A DNA stretch of 55,035 nt from CAZDXJ01 sp964509475 (GCA_964509475.1 CAZDXJ010000008.1:1-55035); one strand, 5' to 3'. Positions 45,599 to 54,563 are shown, counted from the stretch's first letter. Notes: generated from the sequence alone by a model not told the origin. A program made the numbers and translations.

Positions 45599-47455
45599 AT
45601 GAAGAAGCCTGTAAAAAGCTGGCTGATTGCTTCTGCAGTAGCCTCTTTACTTGCAGCCCCGACAATTTCAACGGCAAGCAATGACCTGGATTCATTAGTC
45701 AGAAACCCTGCAAACTGGGCAACCTGGGGTGGCGACTATGCGGGTACCCGTTACAGCAAGTTGTCACAAATCAATACCAAAAATGTAAAAAACCTGCAGC
45801 CGGCCTGGACATTTTCAACAGGCGTTCTGCGTGGACACGAAGGTGGTCCCATTGTCGTTAATGGCGTCATCTATATCCACACTCCTTTCCCAAATACGGT
45901 TTATGCAATCGATCAGAAAACTCAATCGGTCATCTGGGAATACACACCACAACAAGATGCAGATGTAACCATTCCGGTCATGTGTTGTGACACGGTAAAC
46001 CGTGGTTTGGCTTATGGTCACGGCAAAATCTTTCTGCAACAATCCGATACCGTCCTGACGGCCCTGGACGCAAAAACCGGTAAACGGATCTGGAGCGTAC
46101 AAAACGGTGACCCTAAACTGGGCATGACCAACACCAACTCTCCGATGGTTGTCAAAGACAAGGTTCTGACCGGTATTTCCGGTGGTGAATTTGGCGTGCG
46201 TGGTTTCATTGCGGCCTATGATGTCAACACCGGCGATTTGGTATGGAAAGGTTACAGCATGGGTCCGGACAGCGACACCTTGATCAATCCGAGCAAAACC
46301 ACCACCTGGGAAAATGGCAAGGTCACCAAGGTTGGCGCCAATTCCAGTTTAAAAACCTGGGAAGGCGATCAATGGAAAATTGGCGGTGGCACAACCTGGG
46401 GCTGGTATAGCTATGATCCGGATCTGAATTTGGTGTATTATGGATCAGGCAACCCTTCTACCTGGAACCCGGTACAACGTCCAGGTGACAACAAATGGTC
46501 CATGTCGTTATGGGCACGTGATGCCGATACCGGTGAAGTCAAATGGGTTTATCAAATGACACCTCATGATGAATGGGATTATGACGGCATTAACGAAACC
46601 GTTTTGGTTGATCAAAAGATCAACGGCAAAATGCGCAAAACCATCGTCCACTTTGATCGTAACGGCTTCGGTTACACCTTGGATCGGGTCAGCGGTGAGC
46701 TGTTAGTCGCCGAAAAATTCGACAAAGCCGTAAACTGGGCTTCTCACGTCGATATGCACACCGGTCGTCCGGTTGTTGTTGATCGCTACAGCACAGAATT
46801 TCACGGTGAAGACGAAAACACAACCGGTATTTGTCCAGCGGCATTGGGCAGCAAAAACCAGCAGCCTGTTTCCTATTCTCCAGACACCGGTTATTTCTAC
46901 ATTTCCGGCAACCATGTCTGTATGGATTACGAGCCGTTTGAAGTGGAATACACAGCCGGTCAACCTTATGTAGGTGCAACCTTGACTATGTATCCAGCGG
47001 GTGTGGATGCAAAAACCGGAAAAGCAAACGGTTCCACTAACCTCGGTGTATTCACCGCCTGGGACGCAACAACCGGTAAAATTGTCTGGTCCAAAGATGA
47101 GCCATTCTCGGTATGGAGTGGTTCGGTAGCCACTGCCGGAGGTGTTGTATTCTATGGTACTTTGGAAGGTTATCTGAAAGCTGTCGATGCCAAAACAGGC
47201 AAAGAGCTTTATAAATTCAAAACCCCTTCCGGTATTATTGGCAATGTCAATACCTGGGAATATAACGGTAAGCAATATGTTGGCGTGCTTTCTGGTGTCG
47301 GTGGTTGGGCCGGTATCGGTATGGCCGCGGGTATCGACGATGGAACAGACGCTTCCAATTCAGAAGGTCTGGGTGCTGTTGGTGCCTACAGAAGCTTAGG
47401 TTCATTCACCAAACTCGGTGGTGTACTGACCGTTTTTGCATTACCTGGAAAATAA
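45599..47455 (+). CDS. xoxF: Lanthanide-dependent PQQ methanol dehydrogenase XoxF
   Basis: This is a 618-residue periplasmic quinoprotein with a signal peptide (about 1-27). It oxidises methanol to formaldehyde or formate using PQQ. Metal-site residues are visible as Glu197 (GGEFGV), Asn285 (GSGNPS), Asp327 and Asp329 (DEWDYDG). The additional Asp of the DYD motif is the mark of lanthanide-using XoxF against calcium-using MxaF. The vicinal disulfide Cys129-Cys130 (PVMCCDTV) and several tryptophan-docking repeats are present. The length fits the XoxF5 type. It is followed by a terminator and then xoxJ; no xoxG cytochrome gene is adjacent. Confidence 0.96.
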   Translation: MKKPVKSWLIASAVASLLAAPTISTASNDLDSLVRNPANWATWGGDYAGTRYSKLSQINTKNVKNLQPAWTFSTGVLRGHEGGPIVVNGVIYIHTPFPNTVYAIDQKTQSVIWEYTPQQDADVTIPVMCCDTVNRGLAYGHGKIFLQQSDTVLTALDAKTGKRIWSVQNGDPKLGMTNTNSPMVVKDKVLTGISGGEFGVRGFIAAYDVNTGDLVWKGYSMGPDSDTLINPSKTTTWENGKVTKVGANSSLKTWEGDQWKIGGGTTWGWYSYDPDLNLVYYGSGNPSTWNPVQRPGDNKWSMSLWARDADTGEVKWVYQMTPHDEWDYDGINETVLVDQKINGKMRKTIVHFDRNGFGYTLDRVSGELLVAEKFDKAVNWASHVDMHTGRPVVVDRYSTEFHGEDENTTGICPAALGSKNQQPVSYSPDTGYFYISGNHVCMDYEPFEVEYTAGQPYVGATLTMYPAGVDAKTGKANGSTNLGVFTAWDATTGKIVWSKDEPFSVWSGSVATAGGVVFYGTLEGYLKAVDAKTGKELYKFKTPSGIIGNVNTWEYNGKQYVGVLSGVGGWAGIGMAAGIDDGTDASNSEGLGAVGAYRSLGSFTKLGGVLTVFALPGK

Positions 47456-47493
47456 GCGACTAATTCTTTACAGATTTTACGCTTAAAAACAAG

Positions 47494-47533
47494 AACGCCC
47501 TGACTGGACCTCAGTCAGGGCGTTTCTTTTTTT
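47494..47533 (+). terminator. Rho-independent terminator after xoxF
   Basis: AACGCCCTGACTG and CAGTCAGGGCGTT form a perfect 13-bp stem around the loop GACCT, followed by TCTTTTTTTTT. It is a strong intrinsic terminator 38 bases after the xoxF stop and would separate xoxF from xoxJ expression, at least in part. Confidence 0.93.
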
Positions 47534-47644
47534 GGTAATTTGATTTGTATAACAAAACGCAAACAATTTTTGATAGGGATTGTCTGTAATGCGTGATTTC
47601 TGTAGTTATACGCAACCATGATTTCAATTGACTTGGAGATTTTT

Positions 47645-48496
47645 ATGAGGCCTTTATTTAACTTTTCTTTTTTAATCGGTTTAATCGCCTTATCATCATC
47701 TGCATTCGCCGAAGAAAAGTTTCGTGTCTGCGCGGACCCACTGAACCCACCCTATTCAACAAAAGACAAAACCGGTTTTGAAAACAAAATCGCCGAATTG
47801 TTTGCCCGGCAGCTCGGACAACAAGTCGAATACACCTGGTTTCCGCAGCGTCTGGGATTTATCCGCAATACCCTGAAAGCCAAACTTCCAGACAGCGATT
47901 TGTATCGCTGCGATGTGGTTATGGGGGTGCCGGCAGGTTATGAACTTGTATTGACCAGTAAACCTTATTATCAATCCACTTATGTTTTGCTGATCGCAAA
48001 AAATCGTGGCTGGGATGATATTAAAACAGCCGAACAACTGGCTGATCTGGATGATTTGCGCAAAGCGAAATTGCGTATCGCCATGTTTGACCGCGGGCCC
48101 GGAACCGCCTGGCTGCAGCAACAGGACTTGATTGAGCAAGGCATCCCTTATCAGACCATGTCCGGCGATAATGAAAACAATACCGCGATGACGATTGACA
48201 AAGATATCCGAACCGGAAAAATTGATATGGTCATTCTTTGGGGACCGATGGCGGCCTATATTATAGGTAATAGTCCGGCAGACAGCTACACGGTGATTCC
48301 CATGCAATCCGCTCCCGGCCTGCGGTTTAACTTTCCGATTGCGATGGGAGTACGTTATGGTGACAAAACCCGTAAAGAACAGCTTGACCAACTCATTGAC
48401 AAAAACAGGGGAAAAATACAAGCCATTCTTGAAGCGTATCACGTCCCCTTGTTACCCATACCAGACAATATGCCTCAACAGGAGGACGATGATTGA
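47645..48496 (+). CDS. xoxJ: XoxJ-like periplasmic solute-binding protein
   Basis: This is a 283-residue secreted protein of the extracellular solute-binding fold (signal MRPLFNFSFLIGLIALSSSAFA). FRVCADPLNPPYSTKDKTGFENKIAELFA and GVPAGYELVLTSKPYYQSTYVLL are typical of the quinoprotein-dehydrogenase-associated binding protein. XoxJ/MxaJ is thought to help mature or activate the dehydrogenase. ATG at 47645 is set by TGGAG 6 bases upstream. It lies 189 bases after xoxF, beyond the terminator, and its end overlaps the convergent metR by 22 bases. Confidence 0.88.
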   Translation: MRPLFNFSFLIGLIALSSSAFAEEKFRVCADPLNPPYSTKDKTGFENKIAELFARQLGQQVEYTWFPQRLGFIRNTLKAKLPDSDLYRCDVVMGVPAGYELVLTSKPYYQSTYVLLIAKNRGWDDIKTAEQLADLDDLRKAKLRIAMFDRGPGTAWLQQQDLIEQGIPYQTMSGDNENNTAMTIDKDIRTGKIDMVILWGPMAAYIIGNSPADSYTVIPMQSAPGLRFNFPIAMGVRYGDKTRKEQLDQLIDKNRGKIQAILEAYHVPLLPIPDNMPQQEDDD

Positions 48497-49371
48497 GTTT
48501 TTGCCTGATCGACAAAACCCTTGATATAGTCGATCTGCGCATCTGTCTCCCGAATGCCGATATGGATTTGTTTATGCAAACCCGTTTTACCCAAACGCAA
48601 GGCTCGAACCGGCAGTTGCCGGCAATAGCCGGCCACCAGCCAATCTGGCAATGCACTGACACCGCGTTTTGCCGCAACCATATGCAACATGATATCGGTT
48701 GTTTCAAACGTTTTTCGGGTTTTAGGCTGGCAATTGGCCGGAACCAGAAAATGACTGTAAACATCGAGACGCTCTACCGGAACCGGATAGGTCAACAAGG
48801 TTTCATCATTTAAATCTTCCGGTTTCAGGTAGGCCCGATCCGACAAAATATGTGTTTCCGGTACAGCCAAAACCAGTTCATAATCAAAAACCGGTTGAAA
48901 AACCAGCCCGGAACGAAACAATGGATCGGGTGTAATCAAAACATCGATATCATAATTGAACAAAGCCGCAAGGCCGCCAAACTGAAACGCCTGTTTCACA
49001 TCCACATCGACCCCCGGCCAATCCATCAAAAAAGGCGAAACGATAGGCAGCAACCATTGATAACAAGGATGACATTCCATGCCAATACGCAGAATACCGC
49101 GCTGCCCCAAAGAAAACTCCCGCATACGTTGCTCGGCATGTTCAAATTGCGGTAACAGCCGGTTTGCCAATACCAGCAAATCATGACCAGCCCGGGTGAA
49201 ATGCAACCCCCGGCCCCGCCGTTCCCAAAGTTGGATACCCAATTGTTGTTCGAGTTTTTTAATGGCATGGCTCAATGCCGATTGAGTCAGACACAGATTA
49301 GCCGCCGCTTCCGTCAAGGTACCGGTTCGATAAACCTCGCGCAACACAGACAAATGGATTCTTTCAATCAT
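48475..49371 (-). CDS. metR: LysR-type regulator MetR
   Basis: This is a 298-residue LysR-family protein. The N-terminal helix-turn-helix is TLTEAAANLCLTQSALSHAIKKLEQQLGIQLWER, here read as separate conserved pieces, and the C-terminal effector domain shows ILRIGMECHPCYQWLLP, the conserved MetR feature that binds homocysteine. It is divergent from metE, with a MetR-type box between them, so it should activate metE. Confidence 0.92.
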   Translation of the reverse strand: MIERIHLSVLREVYRTGTLTEAAANLCLTQSALSHAIKKLEQQLGIQLWERRGRGLHFTRAGHDLLVLANRLLPQFEHAEQRMREFSLGQRGILRIGMECHPCYQWLLPIVSPFLMDWPGVDVDVKQAFQFGGLAALFNYDIDVLITPDPLFRSGLVFQPVFDYELVLAVPETHILSDRAYLKPEDLNDETLLTYPVPVERLDVYSHFLVPANCQPKTRKTFETTDIMLHMVAAKRGVSALPDWLVAGYCRQLPVRALRLGKTGLHKQIHIGIRETDAQIDYIKGFVDQAKTQSSSSC

Positions 49372-49377
49372 ATATTA

Positions 49378-49390
49378 TGAAATTTATTCA
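49378..49390. promoter_or_regulatory. MetR binding site
   Basis: TGAA-ATTTA-TTCA is a perfect match to the MetR box TGAA-N5-TTCA. It lies 6 bases from the metR start and 87 bases from the metE start, in the divergent gap. A further TGAA at 49,401 and TTCA about 16 bases later may be a weaker second site. Confidence 0.8.
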
Positions 49391-49476
49391 TAGGTTTATG
49401 TGAATTTACCATTATTTTTCATTTAATGCATGATTTATGATGTTTTTATTTTTTCAAACGGATCAGGATTGACGAA

Positions 49477-51756
49477 ATGGTGAAATTACATAACCTGGGT
49501 TTTCCGCGTATCGGCATCCAGCGCGAATTGAAATTTGCCCTGGAACGCTATTGGCAGAACAAAGACAGCAGCGATGATTTACAACAAATCGCTCAACAAC
49601 TGCGCCATGCCCACTGGCAATACCAGGACAAACTGGATTTTATTCCGGTTGGCGATTTTTCCTTTTACGATCAGGTTCTGGACACCAGTTTCCTGTTGGG
49701 CAATATACCTGAGCGTGCCAATGCAGCCGGCGGGACGCTGCTGGATAAATATTTCCGGGTTGCACGTGGCCGCGCGCCCATTGATGCCGGTGACAGCAAA
49801 ATCGCTGCCGGCGAAATGACCAAATGGTTTGACACCAATTACCATTACATCGTCCCGGAATTTCATGCTGAAACCCGATTCAGCCTGAACCCGGAAAACC
49901 TGTCGCAACAGATAAAACAAGCCCAAACCTTGCAAAAAAACCTGAAGCCCACATTGATCGGCCCGCTGACCTATTTATGGCTGGGCAAAAGCAGGGATGG
50001 CTCAGACAAACTGGCCTTGCTGGAACGCTTGTTACCGGTTTATGCTGATTTATTAAACCGGCTGGCCGAACAAGGTATTGAATGGGTTGAACTGGATGAA
50101 CCGATCCTGGTCACTGAACTGAACCTGGAATGGAAAAACGCCTTTAATAGCGCTTACACCCGCTTGCAAACCTCGAAAATCAAGATTTTACTGGCCACTT
50201 ATTTTGGTCAACTGCATGATAATCTGCGTTTGGCCTGTGAACTGCCGGTACAGGGTCTGCATCTGGATGCGGTTTGTGCCCGTGACGAAGTGCTCCGGGT
50301 GATCGACTGGCTGCCTTCAACAAAAATATTATCCCTGGGTATCGTCGATGGCCGCAACATCTGGAAAACGGATTTAAATGCCCTGCTGGACTGGCTGGAA
50401 CCGGTGCATGATCGCCTGCAACAGCGTTTATGGCTGGCCCCCTCCTGCTCCTTGCTGCATGTACCGGTGGATTTAAATCAAGAAACCGGACTCGATCCGC
50501 AAATTCGTTCCTGGCTGGCCTTTGCGGTGCAGAAACTGGATGAATTGGCAATCATTGCCCAAGCCTTGAATCAAGGCCGTGAAAGTTGCGCGGCACAACT
50601 GAAGGCCAATGCCGAAACCATAAACAGCCGCAGAAACTCGTCCCGGGTTCATAATTCCCAAGTCCAGCAGCGCCTGGAACAAATTGACGCAGCGATGATT
50701 CAGCGTACATCCGAATACGCAAAGCGGGTGCCAATACAGCGGCAAAAACTTAACTTGCCGCCTTATCCAACCACAACCATAGGTTCCTTTCCCCAAACCC
50801 AGGATATTCGCAAGGCACGGAAAAAATTCAAAAACGGTGAATGGGACTGGAATCAATACCAACAATTCATACAGCAGCAAATCGCTCAATGTATCCGCTT
50901 CCAGGAAGACTTGCGACTGGATGTGCTGGTGCATGGCGAAGCCGAACGCAACGACATGGTAGCCTATTTTGGTGAATTACTGGAAGGCTATGCCTTTACT
51001 GAAAATGGCTGGGTGCAATCCTACGGTTCGCGTTGTGTGCGGCCACCGGTTTTATTTGGTGATATATCCCGACCCCAAGCCATGACGGTCGCCTGGATAC
51101 AATACGCTCAATCCTTGACCGACAAACCGGTAAAAGGCATGTTGACCGGCCCTGTAACCTTGCTGAACTGGTCGTTTGTCCGCGATGACCAGCCGCGTGC
51201 CGATACCTGTATGCAGCTGGCGCTGGCCATTCGTGATGAAGTCCTGGAACTGGAAGCCGCTGGCACCCCCATCATCCAGATTGACGAAGCCGCTTTGCGT
51301 GAAGGCTTGCCCTTACGCAAAAGCCAGTGGCCGCAATATCTGGACTGGGCCATTCGTGCTTTCCGTTTGGCCGCCAACGGAGTAAAAGACGAAACCCAAA
51401 TCCACACCCATATGTGCTATTCGGAATTTAACGATATCATCGAATCCATCGCCGCTATGGATGCTGATGTCATTAGCATCGAAACCTCCCGTTCCGACAT
51501 GGAGTTACTGGATGCTTTTGAACATTTTGCCTATCCCAATGAAATCGGTCCCGGCGTTTATGACATCCATTCTCCGAATACACCCAGCGTTAAAGCGATG
51601 GTTCAGCTCATGCAGAAAGCCGCCGAACGCATCCCCGCCGAACGGCTTTGGATCAACCCCGATTGTGGCTTGAAAACCCGCCGCTGGGAGGAAGTCAAAC
51701 CCGCTCTGCACAACATGGTGCAGGCAGCCCGGCAATTACGCCATGATTGTATGTAA
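49477..51756 (+). CDS. metE: Cobalamin-independent methionine synthase MetE
   Basis: This 759-residue enzyme transfers a methyl group from methyltetrahydropteroyl-glutamate to homocysteine. The N-terminal domain starts LGFPRIGIQRELKFALERYW and the catalytic domain has TTTIGSFPQT. Zinc ligands are in HTHMCYSEF (His, Cys) and NPDCGLKTR (Cys). The length is standard. No cobalamin riboswitch is seen upstream; control appears to be by MetR. Confidence 0.96.
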   Translation: MVKLHNLGFPRIGIQRELKFALERYWQNKDSSDDLQQIAQQLRHAHWQYQDKLDFIPVGDFSFYDQVLDTSFLLGNIPERANAAGGTLLDKYFRVARGRAPIDAGDSKIAAGEMTKWFDTNYHYIVPEFHAETRFSLNPENLSQQIKQAQTLQKNLKPTLIGPLTYLWLGKSRDGSDKLALLERLLPVYADLLNRLAEQGIEWVELDEPILVTELNLEWKNAFNSAYTRLQTSKIKILLATYFGQLHDNLRLACELPVQGLHLDAVCARDEVLRVIDWLPSTKILSLGIVDGRNIWKTDLNALLDWLEPVHDRLQQRLWLAPSCSLLHVPVDLNQETGLDPQIRSWLAFAVQKLDELAIIAQALNQGRESCAAQLKANAETINSRRNSSRVHNSQVQQRLEQIDAAMIQRTSEYAKRVPIQRQKLNLPPYPTTTIGSFPQTQDIRKARKKFKNGEWDWNQYQQFIQQQIAQCIRFQEDLRLDVLVHGEAERNDMVAYFGELLEGYAFTENGWVQSYGSRCVRPPVLFGDISRPQAMTVAWIQYAQSLTDKPVKGMLTGPVTLLNWSFVRDDQPRADTCMQLALAIRDEVLELEAAGTPIIQIDEAALREGLPLRKSQWPQYLDWAIRAFRLAANGVKDETQIHTHMCYSEFNDIIESIAAMDADVISIETSRSDMELLDAFEHFAYPNEIGPGVYDIHSPNTPSVKAMVQLMQKAAERIPAERLWINPDCGLKTRRWEEVKPALHNMVQAARQLRHDCM

Positions 51757-52118
51757 ATTTAAGGGGTGAAGTGATCAGCGGACAGCCATTCAACCCTGAT
51801 CCAGCTTGAACAACATGATCAAACATGCGGAAAATAAAGCAAACATCGGGACGAAACGCCTGCCTGGTGGCAGACAGGAGCGCAGCGGATCGGCCAGGGG
51901 TGTGAAACGGTGCTTCGTTGCCCAAGGCGGATTCACCCTACAGGGCTGAACACGAATGAATACAGAAAGTTTTCCTGTTCAGCGTTTTCGCCACAGCAAG
52001 CATACTCATTATCTTTTGTGTTTTTCGTGCTTAATTCATTTGATATTCAAAATCCACAAATGTGGCCGCGTGCAGTATAGAAGAAGAGCGCAAGGGTAAA
52101 GGGCGTGTATTTTTTCTG
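51757..52118. other. Intergenic region between metE and the CRISPR array
   Basis: No gene is supportable. Bases about 51,845-51,945 form a GC-rich patch with CCTGCCTG-GTGG-CAGACAGG and GGCGGATTCACCCTACAGG, resembling dispersed REP-like palindromic sequence. Bases 52,041-52,079 match 34 of 39 positions of 38,294-38,332 (part of a small hypothetical gene). Both suggest accumulated repeat debris beside the array. Confidence 0.45.
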
Positions 52119-52152
52119 GAAAATATTTCGCCCGCCATTCCCACCCCCGGAG
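52119..52152 (+). repeat. Inverted copy of the cas1 3' end beside the array
   Basis: On the plus strand this stretch reads as ENISPAIPTP, and on the minus strand at 53,009-53,042 cas1 ends with ENISPAIPNPE. About 31 of 34 bases agree and the reading frame is the same. The two copies face each other across cas2 and the array. This looks like the remnant of a second, oppositely oriented cas1 end or of an inversion endpoint. Confidence 0.65.
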
Positions 52153-52607
52153 GGTTCATCCCCACGGGCGTGGGGAACTGGCAAGGTGACCCTGTTTTAT
52201 CGCATCGAAGGCCGGTTCATCCCCACGGGCGTGGGGAACTGTGCCGCCGGCACCCAGGCGGCCAGACGGGCATCGGTTCATCCCCACGGGCGTGGGGAAC
52301 TGATCCAATGATGATTTCAGAACGATTGCCTGTGCGGTTCATCCCCACGGGCGTGGGGAACTGTTTGCCAAGGTGTTGGGCACCGGCCAAAACCGCGGTT
52401 CATCCCCACGGGCGTGGGGAACTGGTCGAGGCCATCACCGAGGCAGGTGGGCATCGCGGTTCATCCCCACGGGCGTGGGGAACTGGATAAGGCTCGGGTA
52501 CTGGAATACTGACAATCCGGTTCATCCCCACGGGCGTGGGGAACTGATAATTTCGTTGATAATTTGTTGAGAGTTTAGCGGTTCATCCCCACGGGCGTGG
52601 GGAACTG
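52152..52607 (-). CRISPR. Type I-E CRISPR array, 8 repeats and 7 spacers
   Basis: Eight 29-base repeats start at 52152, 52213, 52274, 52335, 52396, 52457, 52518 and 52579; all seven spacers are exactly 32 bases. The repeat core CCCCACGGGCGTGGGG is a strong hairpin. Read on the minus strand, each repeat ends GGGGATGAACCG, the usual type I-E 3' handle, so crRNAs are made from the minus strand. The first-listed repeat (52152) differs at one edge base and is the leader-distal one. The other seven repeats are identical. No spacer matches elsewhere in the window. Confidence 0.98.
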
Positions 52608-52692
52608 TCTTATCCTAACACTTTGTTAAATAAAATAAATACTCAGCTTGAATTTTCTACCGATTAAAATGGGTATTTTTTGTTCCAAATTG
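52608..52692 (-). promoter_or_regulatory. CRISPR leader
   Basis: This 85-base AT-rich stretch lies between cas2 and the leader-proximal repeat. On the minus strand TTGACA (52,691-52,696) overlaps the cas2 stop and could be a -35 box for pre-crRNA; a matching -10 is not clear. New spacers would be added on this side. Confidence 0.75.
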
Positions 52693-52998
52693 TCAAAGAG
52701 CATTTTTATCTGTCTCATTTTCGATGGGATAAAAAGAAACCAGTTTTAGACCGTCAATCTCCACTGGCAGGCGCCGGTTTTCGCCCAATGTGAGAAAATC
52801 AAAACCGGATTCGGTATTGATACTCCAGGCCATAATGGCATTACCCTCCTCAATCCCGGACTCAATCTGTTGCCAAAGCATATCGCGTACTTTGGCAGAC
52901 AGATCGCCAATATAAACACCGGCTCGAATTTCAATCAACCAGACCGCCAGGCGGCCACGTAAACGTGGCGGCACGTTTTCAACTACGATGACCAGCAT
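52693..52998 (-). CDS. cas2: CRISPR adaptation protein Cas2e
   Basis: This is a 101-residue Cas2 of the type I-E (CasCas2) group: MLVIVVENVPPRLRGRLAVWLIEIRAGVYIGDLSAKVRDMLW. It is the structural core of the Cas1-Cas2 integrase. ATG at 52998 lies inside the cas1 3' end, overlapping it by 20 bases, the normal coupled layout. The gene is intact, unlike cas1. Confidence 0.95.
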   Translation of the reverse strand: MLVIVVENVPPRLRGRLAVWLIEIRAGVYIGDLSAKVRDMLWQQIESGIEEGNAIMAWSINTESGFDFLTLGENRRLPVEIDGLKLVSFYPIENETDKNAL

Positions 52999-53889
52999 CG
53001 CCAATACTCTCCGGGTTGGGAATGGCAGGCGAAATATTTTCTTCCGCCGGTTTGGGGATTTCCAGTTCGCCCGCTGCAAGCACTTCTTCTATGGTGGGAA
53101 TGATTTTTTTGAGAATTTTGTTTCGGCGAAACAAGTCACGACACATCAAACGGACCTGACGTTCGGGTTCTCGGGGATGTTTGGCGGCAATCTTGAAAGC
53201 TTCTGGAATAATTTCATCAAACTTGAACAAATCAGCGATATCGTATACAAATGATAACGGTTTGCCAGTATGAATAAAACCAATGGCGGGTGCATAACCG
53301 GCAGCAAGTACCGCTGCTTCACAAATACCATACAAACAGGCTGTTGCGGAACTAATGCAGCGGTTGGGTAAATCACTGACATCCCATTGACTGGGGTCGT
53401 ATTTGCGCCCTTTCCATTTCACGCCAACCTGCTTGGCCAGCAGTTGATAGGTTTTTTTGACCCTGGCCCCTTCGATACCGCGTAGTTGTTCGACACTGCG
53501 GCGCTCCGGCGGCTTTTCGCCAAAACGGATTTCATACATTTTGCGCACCACTTTTAAACGCGCACTATCGTCCAGCGCCAGTTTGGCCTGGTAAAGCAGG
53601 CGGTCCGAACGTGCCCCGCCCGGTTGTCCTGAAGCATACAATCTGACACCGGCGTCCCCACCCAAACCAGTAAGGTTCCAGCCCGGGCGGCCAGGGCGGC
53701 GGCATAGTGTGAAACTCTTGTTCCGGGTTCCAGCATGATGCAGGCGATACTGCCGACGGGTATATGGGTACGGATACCGGTTTCATCGATGACAACAAAA
53801 GCGCCGTCTTTGACATCGATCTGTCCTTTCTGGATAAAGACCATCGAGACACGTTCTTTCATGGCAATGGGTTTAAGTGGAGGTAGCAT
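52979..53889 (-). pseudogene. cas1: CRISPR integrase Cas1e, interrupted by a one-base frameshift
   Basis: The N-terminal part (MLPPLKPIAMKERVSMVF onward, from 53889) is a normal Cas1e start through GTLLVWVG, then the frame is lost at the G run read at 53,658-53,661 on the minus strand. The next frame resumes with DAGVRLYASGQPGG and continues to 52,979. Adding one G restores a 303-residue protein (911 + 1 = 912 bases). Metal ligands are visible in the second part: Glu in RGIEGARVK, His in FIHTGKP and Asp in YDIADLF. The start overlaps the toxin stop as TGATG. The tail EENISPAIPNPE is unusual. A sequencing error in the homopolymer is possible. Confidence 0.88.
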
Positions 53890-54320
53890 CAGGAATCAGG
53901 TAGCAGCAGGTTTTGAAAAGGCTGATGGTTTTTCCAGCGGTAACTGTTAAAGTCGCGTTGATCAGTGGAAAGAATGCGTCCATGTCCCAGTTCTTCAGCC
54001 AGGATAACCAAAGACGCATCGGCCAGGTCCATCGGCAAATTAGCGTATTTTTGCATCAAAGCAACCATACGCTGTATCTGTTGAGGTTTGATATCATAAA
54101 TTTCAAACAGCCCGTCTTGATAAGACTCCAGAAATTCATGCGTTGCTTGTTGACCAATTCTGGATTGAATCAAATAGCAGGTTTCAGTCATGACAGGCCA
54201 GGTTGAAAGCAAATCATGTTCCAGATTAGCTAATACTTGTGATGCCTGTTGATGAAATTGATCGTCTGTATTGATCAAAGCATACCAAAAACCGGTATCA
54301 GCGATGATTGAATTTTTCAT
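53889..54320 (-). CDS. vapC: PIN-domain toxin (VapC-like)
   Basis: This is a 143-residue PIN-domain ribonuclease. The acidic metal ligands are present: Asp in IIADTGFWYAL, Glu in MTETCYLI, Asp in DLADASLVILAEE and Asp in LSTDQRDF, so it looks active. ATG at 54320 is preferred over 54329. The start overlaps the antitoxin 3' end by about 20 bases. Its stop overlaps the cas1 ATG by one base (TGATG), so the toxin lies inside the cas operon between cas6e and cas1. Such toxins cleave RNA, often tRNA; the target here is unknown. Confidence 0.9.
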   Translation of the reverse strand: MKNSIIADTGFWYALINTDDQFHQQASQVLANLEHDLLSTWPVMTETCYLIQSRIGQQATHEFLESYQDGLFEIYDIKPQQIQRMVALMQKYANLPMDLADASLVILAEELGHGRILSTDQRDFNSYRWKNHQPFQNLLLPDS

Positions 54321-54555
54321 CGATAGCATCTATTACGTATTTTTTATAATTCACTGAACCATCAGCAGGTCCATGGCCAATACCGGATAATTTTTCAAGT
54401 AATTTCTGATTTTTTTCCTTGGCGCTCATTTCTGTTTTTTCATACAGCAAATCAATTGCCTGTTTGATAATCTCGGTGGCATTGAGATGGGTCGCTTGCT
54501 GGATGGCCTTGATTTTTCTTTCGTAGCTATCATCTATTCTGGCTGTAATTCTCAT
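54298..54555 (-). CDS. Ribbon-helix-helix antitoxin partner of the PIN toxin
   Basis: This is an 85-residue protein. The N-terminal MRITARIDDSYERKIKAIQQATHLNATEIIKQAIDLL, seen as a beta strand plus two helices, is a ribbon-helix-helix (CopG/Arc-like) DNA-binding domain, and the C-terminal part (GPADGSVNYKKYVIDAIDEK) should wrap the toxin. Antitoxin before toxin with overlap is the normal type II order. The 42-base gap upstream contains a perfect palindrome, a likely operator. Confidence 0.87.
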   Translation of the reverse strand: MRITARIDDSYERKIKAIQQATHLNATEIIKQAIDLLYEKTEMSAKEKNQKLLEKLSGIGHGPADGSVNYKKYVIDAIDEKFNHR

Positions 54556-54563
54556 TTTTCACC

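Noticed and set aside
49391..49476. A cobalamin riboswitch upstream of metE
   Set aside because: The gap is too short and lacks the B12-box; a MetR box explains regulation better.
52062..52490. A 142-codon plus-strand frame across the array with repeated FIPTGVGN
   Set aside because: It is a by-product of the CRISPR repeats being free of stops in that frame, and the strand is opposite to crRNA transcription.
53640..53680. Programmed frameshifting in cas1
   Set aside because: The run is only four G and no slippery heptamer or downstream pseudoknot is evident; mutation or sequencing error is simpler.
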